Assembly (NCBI GenBank): GCA_004356415.1
Contig: SMWN01000157.1
Location: 1 to 5,836, forward strand
Reading direction: 5' to 3'
DNA length: 5,836 bases
DNA from: Gammaproteobacteria bacterium
GTDB taxonomy: Bacteria; Pseudomonadota; Gammaproteobacteria; Eutrophobiales; Eutrophobiaceae
A program made the position numbers and the translations under genes. Numbering within the stretch: the stretch's first letter is position 1; the number at the start of each line of letters is the position of its first letter. The notes below the pieces were generated by a model. It saw nothing but the letters and a program-made list of their open reading frames with translations, searched no databases and was not told the DNA's origin. Below are positions 1-5,836 of this stretch, piece after piece.

Positions 1-1335
1 CATGGCCTCCTCAAAGCGCCTGTTTTCGGCCAACATCTCAGCCTCCGCTTGTATTAAAACAGATTTTTCCCTAACGCTTCGTGTTTGTATTTTGGCCAGA
101 TGTAATCTTGCCTCTTCAATTTTGTTCTGCTTGCCCAATAACATCCCTATGCGCATTTGCGCATCAAAATAATTTTTACCACTGGAAACACCACGATACC
201 AATTACTCGCTTTCTCCAAATCCTCCTTTTCTTCAGCAATTCTCCCCAAATAGTAACTCGCGTCATCTTCATGACCTTTTGTTTCAGACAGACGAATGAA
301 ATAACCTTCAGCGTCATCCAGCCTGCTCGACTGGAGATATAATAAGCCGAGTGAAAACAACACATCAGGATTGCCTGGGTCTTGTACTGTGAGTATCTCA
401 AATTGACGCCGTGCCTCATCGAAACGTTGAAGATCAGTCAATATACGCGCATAGAAAATACGTAGAGCAAAATCATCATTGTTCTTCTTGAGTGCACTCT
501 CTAACCACGCCAGTGCCTCTGCTTCCAGACCCAGTTGGTTCAGCACCGACACATAGGTCATTGCAGCATCATTATTTTGTGGAACCAACGCAAGCACTTG
601 TTCAAGCACTTCCCGTGCCCTGGGTAGTTCAGCCATGCGAGTCAATACCTGTGCATAGGCAAATAAAATTTCCGGGGCATCCTGATGCCCTGCCATTAAC
701 TCTTCCAGAATCAACTTAACCTGCTCTTTGTCTTTCTCACGACTGAGAAAATTCGCAACCATCCAGAGTCTCTGATTCAGCCCTTGCCTCTGTCCATTTG
801 ATTTGAGAATAATCTCAAGGTGTACCAGTGCCTTAGCCGTGTTGCCCTCCCTGACTGCCATCACAGCCAGTACCTGATGTGCGTCGGAATTTTCGGGATC
901 CAGCTCTGCCCACAAATGCGCTGCCTCCCTTGCCGCGGCATCGTCACGTGCATAAACAGCGATGCGCGTTGCTCTGCTTACGATGTCAGGATCACGAGTT
1001 GTTCGAGCCAGATCAAGATAATTTTCCACCGCGAGATCGAGTTGGTTTCTCTGTCCGGCAATCTCCGCCACCAATAATTTATAAAGAATATCTTCCGTCA
1101 ATTCGATTTTGGGACGTTCCGGACCTGATTTCTTTAGAGGTTCCTGATCAGCAACCTGTTCTTCCGTCGATGCGGTCCCACCCTGACTTGTTCCCTCATG
1201 CATATCCACAGGCTGATTGGAAACTGTCGTACAGGCATTAACCAATAACACCAGGGCGGCCATCAATACATTGGCATGAAATCCGGCATGAATTCCCGTG
1301 AATCTGGCTTTTGTTGAGAAAGATTTGTTTTTCAT
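1..1335 (-). CDS. TPR-repeat lipoprotein, divergent from hemA (3' end outside window)
   Basis: The minus strand is open from the ATG at 1335-1333 through position 1, giving 445 codons without a stop; the end of the gene lies beyond the left edge. The N-terminus has a basic stretch (K2, K4, K9, R11), a hydrophobic core (V23-V32) and Cys35 in the context LLVNAC, which reads as a type II signal peptide, so the protein is probably anchored to a membrane facing the periplasm. Residues 36-80 are a low-complexity linker. From about residue 84 onward, helical hairpins of roughly 34 residues repeat about nine times, with TPR-type A-x(3)-A/F spacing and DP turns (around 84-117, 150-183, 221-254, 255-288, 289-322, 323-356, 357-388, 389-420, 424 onward). 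TPR arrays bind other proteins; no partner is evident. The length so far and the position opposite hemA fit the Pseudomonas PA4667-type protein. No Shine-Dalgarno is visible. A TAG at 1392-1390 closes the frame upstream, with no ATG between. TPR identity is firm; lipidation is probable. Confidence 0.9.
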   Translation of the reverse strand, partial: MKNKSFSTKARFTGIHAGFHANVLMAALVLLVNACTTVSNQPVDMHEGTSQGGTASTEEQVADQEPLKKSGPERPKIELTEDILYKLLVAEIAGQRNQLDLAVENYLDLARTTRDPDIVSRATRIAVYARDDAAAREAAHLWAELDPENSDAHQVLAVMAVREGNTAKALVHLEIILKSNGQRQGLNQRLWMVANFLSREKDKEQVKLILEELMAGHQDAPEILFAYAQVLTRMAELPRAREVLEQVLALVPQNNDAAMTYVSVLNQLGLEAEALAWLESALKKNNDDFALRIFYARILTDLQRFDEARRQFEILTVQDPGNPDVLFSLGLLYLQSSRLDDAEGYFIRLSETKGHEDDASYYLGRIAEEKEDLEKASNWYRGVSSGKNYFDAQMRIGMLLGKQNKIEEARLHLAKIQTRSVREKSVLIQAEAEMLAENRRFEEAM

Positions 1336-1365
1336 TATTAAGCTGTACTGGTTTTTCCGAATTAA

Positions 1366-1420
1366 TGACTCTTTAACAATTGACCCTGACTATACGATAA
1401 ATGTTCCAATGATAGAGTCA
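1366..1420. repeat. Spaced inverted repeat TGACTCT / AGAGTCA
   Basis: TGACTCT (1366-1372) and AGAGTCA (1414-1420) are exact reverse complements separated by 41 bases, flanking the candidate hemA promoter. The arms could be two half-sites for a regulator, but no known operator was recognised and a 7-bp match in a 230-bp region can be chance. Confidence 0.25.
1373..1401 (+). promoter_or_regulatory. Candidate sigma70-type promoter for hemA
   Basis: TTAACA at 1373-1378 (5 of 6 to TTGACA) is followed after 17 bases by GATAAA at 1396-1401 (4 of 6 to TATAAT). Transcription would start near 1408 and leave a leader of about 160 nt before the hemA ATG. The match is modest, and such pairs arise by chance in AT-rich DNA. 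Confidence 0.25.
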
Positions 1421-1452
1421 GACCTTTAATATTGTCATTATGCCCTTATTTT

Positions 1453-1507
1453 CAAGGCTGGCAAATCGATACAAGAAACTGAATTGTAAGCCTTTTGCCC
1501 TTGTTTT
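1453..1507 (+). promoter_or_regulatory. Possible structured leader of hemA (two alternative hairpins)
   Basis: Two mutually exclusive stems can be drawn. In the first, AAGGCT (1454-1459) pairs with AGCCTT (1489-1494). In the second, CAAG plus GGCAAA (1453-1456, 1460-1465) pairs with TTTGCC plus CTTG (1494-1499, 1500-1503), with a 3-nt bulge, and is followed by TTTT at 1504-1507. The second has the outline of a weak terminator or attenuator, but its 28-nt loop and 4-T tract make that doubtful. It matters only if hemA is transcribed from upstream of about 1450. Confidence 0.2.
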
Positions 1508-1565
1508 CCGCGACTTCATCACTCAGAATTAACAGACACTGTGTTAGTAAACGCTTTTATCAATT

Positions 1566-2846
1566 ATGACTATCTTGGCTTTCGGCATAAATCACGCGAC
1601 TGCTCCGGTTGATCTTAGAGAAAAGATCATCTTCAGCAGCGATGCCGTGCCTGATGCATTGGCGGAACTCACCCACCAACAGGGCGTGAATGAAGCCGCC
1701 ATATTGTCGACTTGTAATCGTACCGAGATCTATTGCAGCTTGGAAGAAGCAAGAAATGAAAAGCCAATTACCTGGCTATCTAAATATCATGGTCTGAAAC
1801 AGGAACAACTGGCACCCTTTCTCTATACGCACCCCGATGCACATGCAGTCAAACATATGCTTCGTGTCGCCAGCGGTCTCGACTCCATGGTACTTGGCGA
1901 GCCACAGGTATTGGGTCAGTTGAAGTCTTCCTATCAAACTGCACTCAAGGCAGGCAGTATTGGCAAATTTCTGGGTCGACTTTTCCAACACTCATTCAAG
2001 GTAGCCAAAGAAATACGAGCGACAACAACCATTGGCAGTCATCCTGTTTCTGTCGCATTTGCCACAGTCCGACTAGCACAACAAATTTTTGGTAATCTCT
2101 CCGGGCAAACTGCATTATTAATTGGCGCAGGAGACACCATTGAGCTCACAGCCAAACATCTTCACGAGAATGGACTTTCCCGCATGATAATTGCCAATCG
2201 GACATTGGAACGTTCACAACATTTGTCCAGCAAATATTCAGCTTATGCCATCACGCTGGGAGATATCCCGCAACATCTGGCTGAAGCCGACATTGTCATT
2301 TCATCAACAGCAAGCCAGTTACCCATTCTGGGTAAAGGCGCTTTTGAACGCGCCATTAAGGCGCGCAAGCACCGACCTGTCTTTGTCGTTGATATTGCTG
2401 TCCCCCGCGACATTGAACCGGAAGCGGGTGATCTGGATGATGTCTATCTATATACAATCGATGATTTAAAAGATGTCATTCAGGACAATATGCAGAGTCG
2501 TCAGAAAGCTGCACAACAGGCAGAAGAGATTATTGATACCCAAGTAACTCACTTTATGGACTGGTTAGCTTCGCTGGACGCGGTTTCCACCATACGTGCA
2601 TTACGGAATCAGGCGCAATCAATACAGGAAGAAGTGCTCTTCCTGGCACAGCGAAAGTTACAGAGTGGGGCGGACCCTGAACAGGTATTACAGGAAGTTA
2701 CCAGGACCCTAACAAATAAATTAATTCACTCGCCAAGTAGCCAATTACGAGCTGCAGGGGCAGAGGGAAGAAATGACTTACTGTCTGCCGCTTACGAACT
2801 CTTTGACCTGAGTACGGATCACACAACACCAGATCCAAAAAAATAG
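1566..2846 (+). CDS. hemA: Glutamyl-tRNA reductase
   Basis: HemA reduces the glutamate of Glu-tRNA(Glu) with NADPH to glutamate-1-semialdehyde, the first committed step of the C5 route to 5-aminolevulinate, heme and other tetrapyrroles, in the cytosol. The protein has 426 residues (E. coli has 418) and opens with the family hallmark GINHATAPVDLRE. The catalytic Cys50 sits in STCNRTE, at the same position as in E. coli, and His97 probably corresponds to E. coli His99. The signature GLDSMVLGEPQVLGQLK spans 104-120. The NADPH domain has IGSHPVSVAFA at 156-166 and the nucleotide-binding GAGDTIEL at 187-194, where Asp190 replaces the more usual Glu. The helical dimerisation domain runs from about 310 to the end. 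Only two cysteines are present (50 and 57), so the heme-binding Cys170 reported for Salmonella HemA is missing. The start is fixed by alignment to the family N-terminus; no Shine-Dalgarno is visible. First gene of the plus-strand cluster. Confidence 0.98.
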   Translation: MTILAFGINHATAPVDLREKIIFSSDAVPDALAELTHQQGVNEAAILSTCNRTEIYCSLEEARNEKPITWLSKYHGLKQEQLAPFLYTHPDAHAVKHMLRVASGLDSMVLGEPQVLGQLKSSYQTALKAGSIGKFLGRLFQHSFKVAKEIRATTTIGSHPVSVAFATVRLAQQIFGNLSGQTALLIGAGDTIELTAKHLHENGLSRMIIANRTLERSQHLSSKYSAYAITLGDIPQHLAEADIVISSTASQLPILGKGAFERAIKARKHRPVFVVDIAVPRDIEPEAGDLDDVYLYTIDDLKDVIQDNMQSRQKAAQQAEEIIDTQVTHFMDWLASLDAVSTIRALRNQAQSIQEEVLFLAQRKLQSGADPEQVLQEVTRTLTNKLIHSPSSQLRAAGAEGRNDLLSAAYELFDLSTDHTTPDPKK

Positions 2847-2893
2847 CCTGTGTGGGCTAACCACTTTCTCTTCAAGATTTAATCTACCAAAAT

Positions 2894-2921
2894 TTGACCT
2901 TTTTAATTTTTGCCGTATTAA
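2894..2921 (+). promoter_or_regulatory. Candidate internal promoter ahead of prfA
   Basis: In the 92-nt hemA-prfA gap, TTGACC (2894-2899, 5 of 6 to consensus) is followed after 16 bases by TATTAA (2916-2921, 4 of 6). The surrounding DNA is AT-rich. A start site near 2928 would leave a leader of only about 11 nt before the prfA ATG, in keeping with the absence of a Shine-Dalgarno there. It could let prfA-prmC-moeB be expressed independently of hemA. Confidence 0.35.
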
Positions 2922-2938
2922 CCACAAACATTTAACAC

Positions 2939-4021
2939 ATGAAAGATAGCTTACTTCACAAACTGGACAATTTGAGCGAGCGTATGCAAGAGTTGGAGGC
3001 ATTGCTCTCTGATCCTGATGTTATCAATAATCAAAATAAATTTCGTGACTATGCAAAGGAGCATGCTGATATAAAACCTGTCGTAGCAAACTTTGTGAAT
3101 TATACGAACAATCAGGAAACCATTAACTCTGCAAAAGAGATGATGAAAGATAGTGAAAAGGAGATTCGTGAACTCGCACAGGAAGAATTAAGGACTGCGG
3201 AAGAAGAAAATGAATCACTGGAAAAAGAATTGCAAATTCTTCTGCTGCCCAAAGATCCGGCAGATGGCAGTAATATATTCCTTGAGATACGGGCCGGCAC
3301 AGGGGGTGAGGAAGCTGCTCTGTTTTCTGCAATATTAATGAAAATGTATACACGTTATGCCGAACTACGTGGCTGGCAAATTGAAATCATGAGCCAGGCA
3401 TTAAGTGATCTCAATGGATATAGAGAAGTCATTATGCGAATTATTGGAGAGGGTGCCTATTCGAGACTGAAATTCGAATCTGGTGCACACCGTGTACAGC
3501 GTGTACCTGAAACAGAATCACAGGGGCGTATTCATACTTCAGCATGTACCGTGGCGGTTATGCCCGAGATAGCCGAGGTTGGGGAAGCAGAAATCAATAC
3601 AGCTGATCTGCGTATCGATACTTTCCGTGCCTCCGGTGCTGGCGGACAGCATGTGAATAAGACTGATTCTGCAATTCGTATTACACATATCCCAACGGGT
3701 GTTGTTGTTGAATGTCAGGATGAACGTTCCCAACACAAGAACAAGGCACGCGCCTTATCACTGTTACAAGCTCGACTGACAGATGCAGCGAGAGAAAAAC
3801 AAACTTCGGAACAGGCGGAAAACCGCAGGAACCTGGTAGGCAGTGGTGATCGTTCTGAGAGGATACGCACCTATAATTTCCCCCAGGGACGTGTCACTGA
3901 CCACCGCATTAACCTGACCTTATATAAGCTGGATGAATTTCTGGAAGGTGATATCGATGTGATTATCGATCCCTTAATCAGCGAATATCAAGCGGACCAA
4001 TTAGCATCTCTTGCAGAATAA
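2939..4021 (+). CDS. prfA: Peptide chain release factor 1 (RF1)
   Basis: RF1 recognises UAA and UAG in the ribosomal A site and triggers hydrolysis of the peptidyl-tRNA ester. The 360 residues equal the E. coli length. Domain 1 is an acidic, helical, coiled-coil-rich segment (about 1-105), followed by the hallmark EIRAGTGGEEAALF. The codon-recognition tripeptide is PET at 190-192, a PxT motif as expected for RF1 and unlike the SPF of RF2. The catalytic GGQ is at 235-237 within SGAGGQHVNKTDSAI, which fits the family signature; Gln237 is the expected target of PrmC, encoded next. The C-terminal block TYNFPQGRVTDHRINLTLYKLDEF is intact. The start is well constrained: an in-frame TAA at 2933-2935 stands one codon before the ATG, which rules out N-terminal extension, and the N-terminus aligns with E. 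coli RF1. No Shine-Dalgarno is visible. It lies 30 nt upstream of prmC. Confidence 0.98.
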   Translation: MKDSLLHKLDNLSERMQELEALLSDPDVINNQNKFRDYAKEHADIKPVVANFVNYTNNQETINSAKEMMKDSEKEIRELAQEELRTAEEENESLEKELQILLLPKDPADGSNIFLEIRAGTGGEEAALFSAILMKMYTRYAELRGWQIEIMSQALSDLNGYREVIMRIIGEGAYSRLKFESGAHRVQRVPETESQGRIHTSACTVAVMPEIAEVGEAEINTADLRIDTFRASGAGGQHVNKTDSAIRITHIPTGVVVECQDERSQHKNKARALSLLQARLTDAAREKQTSEQAENRRNLVGSGDRSERIRTYNFPQGRVTDHRINLTLYKLDEFLEGDIDVIIDPLISEYQADQLASLAE

Positions 4022-4051
4022 ACAGCTCATAGAAAAACCCTGAAAAAAATA

Positions 4052-4891
4052 ATGACCACCATCGCAGAATTGCTACGGGAAGCGGAACAAAGAATAAACT
4101 GTTCTGATACCACAAAGCTGGATGCGGAAATATTACTCTGTGATGTGATGCAGTTTAATCGCTCGAAGATCTATGCTCATCCACAGCAACTTATTTCTGA
4201 TGACAAATCAGCGTTGTTTAAATCACTAATTGAACAACGGCGTCAGGGGCACCCGATTGCTCACCTCACAGGGAAAAAAGAATTCTGGTCGTTGGAGCTG
4301 GCAATCAGTAAGGAAACGTTGATCCCACGCCCGGAAACAGAGTGTCTGGTGGAAGCCGCTCTACGAATGATTCCTGATGAGATGTCATTCAGCATACTTG
4401 ATCTCGGCACAGGTAGCGGTGCTGTTGCCATTGCCATTGCATCTGAGCGACCAAACAGCAAGATCGTAGCAACAGATATTAATGCAGATGCCCTGGATCT
4501 GGCGAAGGAGAATGCTAACACTCATCAACTGAACAACATTCAGTTTTTACTCAGTGACTGGTATAAAAACATTTCCTCACAATCATTCGATCTAATTGTC
4601 AGTAATCCTCCCTATATCAAACAGAACGATGAACATTTATTACAGGGCGATGTTCAGTTTGAATCTGAACTTGCTCTCGTAGCAGGCGCTGACGGCATGA
4701 AAGCAATTAATATAATTCTTGAGAATGCGAAGGGTTATCTTGCCAACAATGCTTTCTTATTGATTGAACATGGCTATGATCAAAAAACACTGGTTCAACA
4801 TGCCTTCCAGATCAATGGTTTTAAGCAGATCAAGACACTTCAGGATTTATCTGATCAAGATCGCATTACCTATGGGCAAATATCAGACTAA
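4052..4891 (+). CDS. prmC: Peptide chain release factor N5-glutamine methyltransferase
   Basis: PrmC (formerly HemK) uses S-adenosylmethionine to methylate the side-chain amide of the glutamine in the GGQ motif of RF1 and RF2, which raises termination efficiency. The protein has 279 residues, close to the 277 of E. coli. The N-terminal helical substrate-binding domain covers about 1-75 and leads into RRQGHPIAHLTGKKEF and IPRPETE (91-97), both typical of the family. SAM-binding motif I is DLGTGSG at 117-123, and the catalytic NPPY, which binds the target glutamine, is at 185-188, followed by I-K. The end, DRITYGQI, matches the usual PrmC C-terminus. The gene starts 30 nt after prfA in the same frame; the ATG at 4052 is the first ATG after the prfA stop. 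The old hemK name came from its place near hemA and does not imply a heme role. Confidence 0.97.
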   Translation: MTTIAELLREAEQRINCSDTTKLDAEILLCDVMQFNRSKIYAHPQQLISDDKSALFKSLIEQRRQGHPIAHLTGKKEFWSLELAISKETLIPRPETECLVEAALRMIPDEMSFSILDLGTGSGAVAIAIASERPNSKIVATDINADALDLAKENANTHQLNNIQFLLSDWYKNISSQSFDLIVSNPPYIKQNDEHLLQGDVQFESELALVAGADGMKAINIILENAKGYLANNAFLLIEHGYDQKTLVQHAFQINGFKQIKTLQDLSDQDRITYGQISD

Positions 4892-4920
4892 TTATTTTTG
4901 ATATATGATTAATATTAAAA

Positions 4921-5334
4921 ATGAATACCAAAAGTTCAAAAACACGCACCTTGATTTTAGCGACGGCAATACCCAAATGCGAGAAAGAACCACTATTAAA
5001 ATGCATCCAGATTGAAGAAGGTATCCTTCACAGCAAGATAGAAGGAAATCGTCTGGTGATCCAGTATGATCTGGATCAAACGTCACTACATGAACTTCTG
5101 CTTAAGATAAAACCTTTATTAGAGACTTCAGGTATCAAATTAAATGACAATTTTATTAACAAATTAAAGATAAAATTCATTTGCTTCATAGAGACCAACC
5201 AACGTGACAATATCAATAATCCATCTGGATGGCATCTTCGGTTACAAAACATATATCTCGGTCTGGTTGATCATGCTCTAGAGAATCGTGAAATAAAAGC
5301 AACTTCATGGACGAAATCTCTGAACAAAGATTGA
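4921..5334 (+). CDS. Hypothetical protein, possibly HMA-like fold, between prmC and moeB
   Basis: I do not recognise this 137-residue protein. It has no signal peptide or membrane segment, so it is probably cytosolic. By eye, residues 9-75 follow a strand-helix-strand-strand-helix order: TRTLILATA, a helix around 23-34, GILHSKIEG, NRLVIQYDL and a helix in TSLHELLLKIKPLLE. The YDLDQTSLHELL block resembles the second half of heavy-metal-associated (HMA) domains, but the metal-binding CxxC is missing; Cys20 and Cys28 are too far apart. The second half has a basic and hydrophobic KLKIKFICFIE stretch, then NQRDNI and a final helix beginning GWHLRLQNIYL. By hand count G+C is about 147 of 414 bases (36%), lower than parts of hemA and moeB sampled the same way. 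It is in line with its neighbours, 29 nt after prmC and 34 nt before moeB, so probably cotranscribed. The ATG is the first plausible start; no Shine-Dalgarno is present. That it is a real gene is likely; its function is unknown. Confidence 0.75.
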   Translation: MNTKSSKTRTLILATAIPKCEKEPLLKCIQIEEGILHSKIEGNRLVIQYDLDQTSLHELLLKIKPLLETSGIKLNDNFINKLKIKFICFIETNQRDNINNPSGWHLRLQNIYLGLVDHALENREIKATSWTKSLNKD

Positions 5335-5368
5335 AATATAAATAGACTGGCGCACTGACATACATACT

Positions 5369-5836
5369 ATGGATAACGAAAAATTACTAAGATATAGCAG
5401 GCAAATGATGCTGCCGGAAATAGATGCCGAGGGTCAGCAACGACTATTAGATTCGCGTGTACTCATTATTGGACTGGGTGGATTGGGTTCATCCTCATCT
5501 GTTTATCTTGCCGCAGCGGGCGTTGGCCATCTTGTACTTGTAGATTTTGATGAAGTTGATATCTCCAATCTGCAAAGGCAAATTGTCCACGCAACCAATG
5601 ATATTGGTCGGTTAAAGGTAGACTCAGCCAAAGAGCATCTCCTTGAACTCAATCCTGAAATACAGATCACAACTATCGATCATAAAATTGAAGATACGAC
5701 ACTTGAAGAGCAAGTAAAATTAGCTACTGTTGTTGTCGATTGTAGTGATAATTTTCAGACTCGATTTACCATCAACGAAGTGTGCGTCAGGTTTAAAATC
5801 CCCCTGGTTTCTGGTGCTGCGATTCGTTTTGAGGCA
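5369..5836 (+). CDS. moeB: MoeB/ThiF-family E1-like adenylyltransferase (5' part only)
   Basis: Only the first 156 codons are in the window; E. coli MoeB has 249. The family activates the C-terminal Gly-Gly of a ubiquitin-like sulfur carrier by adenylation with ATP; MoeB does this for MoaD in molybdopterin synthesis, ThiF for ThiS in thiamine synthesis. The N-terminus RYSRQMMLPEID is typical. The nucleotide loop is GLGGLGS (35-41). Residues matching the E. coli MoeB active site are present: Arg11, Asp59 in VDFDEVDISNLQRQ, Arg70, Lys83 in GRLKVDSAK, and Asp127 in DCSDN. SGAAIRFEA at the edge precedes the missing part, where the zinc-binding cysteines would be. The ATG at 5369 places Arg11 correctly; later Met13 and Met14 would remove it. 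Position after prmC agrees with moeB in Pseudomonas. The exact sulfur carrier, MoaD or another, cannot be told from this fragment. Confidence 0.92.
   Translation, partial: MDNEKLLRYSRQMMLPEIDAEGQQRLLDSRVLIIGLGGLGSSSSVYLAAAGVGHLVLVDFDEVDISNLQRQIVHATNDIGRLKVDSAKEHLLELNPEIQITTIDHKIEDTTLEEQVKLATVVVDCSDNFQTRFTINEVCVRFKIPLVSGAAIRFEA

Larger units (their letters stand above)
1336..1565. other. Divergent intergenic region between TPR gene and hemA
   Basis: These 230 bases separate two genes read in opposite directions and must contain promoters for both. I see no convincing coding frame and no RNA gene. A weak plus-strand promoter-like pair, a spaced 7-bp inverted repeat and two overlapping hairpins are listed separately. 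No minus-strand pair of good quality was found: the best -10-like hexamer, TATAGT on the minus strand near 1388-1393, has no matching -35 at the right distance. Confidence 0.7.

Noticed and set aside
879..1241. A 120-codon plus-strand open frame opposite the TPR gene
   Set aside because: It lies entirely within the TPR lipoprotein gene on the other strand, its translation has no recognisable domain, and the minus-strand frame explains the sequence.
1380..1396. TTGACC near TATACG as a hemA promoter
   Set aside because: The two elements are only 5 bases apart, far from the 16-18 needed, and no other -10 falls at the right distance from this TTGACC.
2844..2859. TAGCC / GGCTA hairpin at the hemA stop codon as a terminator
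   Set aside because: The stem is only 5 bp with a 6-nt loop and no T-run follows directly, so termination is not supported.
2778..3002. A 74-codon minus-strand open frame across the hemA-prfA junction
   Set aside because: It overlaps the well-supported end of hemA and start of prfA, and its translation shows no family features.
4904..4909. TATGAT as a -10 element of a promoter for the 137-residue gene
   Set aside because: The hexamer matches 5 of 6 but no -35-like hexamer lies at 16-18 bases upstream, and the stretch is AT-rich enough for chance matches.
4905..5015. A short frame starting at ATG 4905 as an alternative small gene
   Set aside because: It gives only about 36 codons, overlaps the 137-codon frame and its product shows no feature of interest.

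Overview
The window looks like chromosomal housekeeping DNA from a gammaproteobacterium of moderate to low GC content. The gene order hemA, prfA, prmC, moeB, with a TPR lipoprotein gene running the other way from the hemA 5' end, matches from memory the arrangement in Pseudomonas and relatives, where lolB and ispE lie beyond the TPR gene and murI follows moeB. The species cannot be told from this window. I saw no mobile element, CRISPR array, rRNA or tRNA.

Layout. Positions 1-1335 (minus strand) hold most of a TPR-repeat lipoprotein gene, open from its ATG to the left edge, so its 3' end is missing. Positions 1336-1565 are the divergent intergenic region that must carry the promoters for both directions; it holds a weak promoter-like pair, a 7-bp inverted repeat and two alternative hairpins. 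On the plus strand follow hemA (glutamyl-tRNA reductase, 1566-2846), a 92-nt gap with a candidate internal promoter, prfA (peptide chain release factor 1, 2939-4021), prmC (release factor glutamine methyltransferase, 4052-4891), an unrecognised 137-residue AT-rich gene (4921-5334), and the first 156 codons of a moeB/thiF-type E1-like adenylyltransferase (5369 to the right edge).

How they work together. HemA starts tetrapyrrole synthesis from glutamyl-tRNA. PrfA ends translation at UAA and UAG, and PrmC methylates the glutamine of the PrfA GGQ motif, so enzyme and substrate are adjacent. The MoeB-like protein adenylates the C-terminal glycine of a small sulfur-carrier protein such as MoaD. The short gaps from prfA onward (30, 29 and 34 nt) suggest one transcript.

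The least ordinary points are the small orphan gene between prmC and moeB, whose first half looks by eye like an HMA-type ferredoxin fold without the metal-binding CxxC, and the lack of a clear Shine-Dalgarno sequence before any of the six starts. I see no convincing new multi-gene system here.
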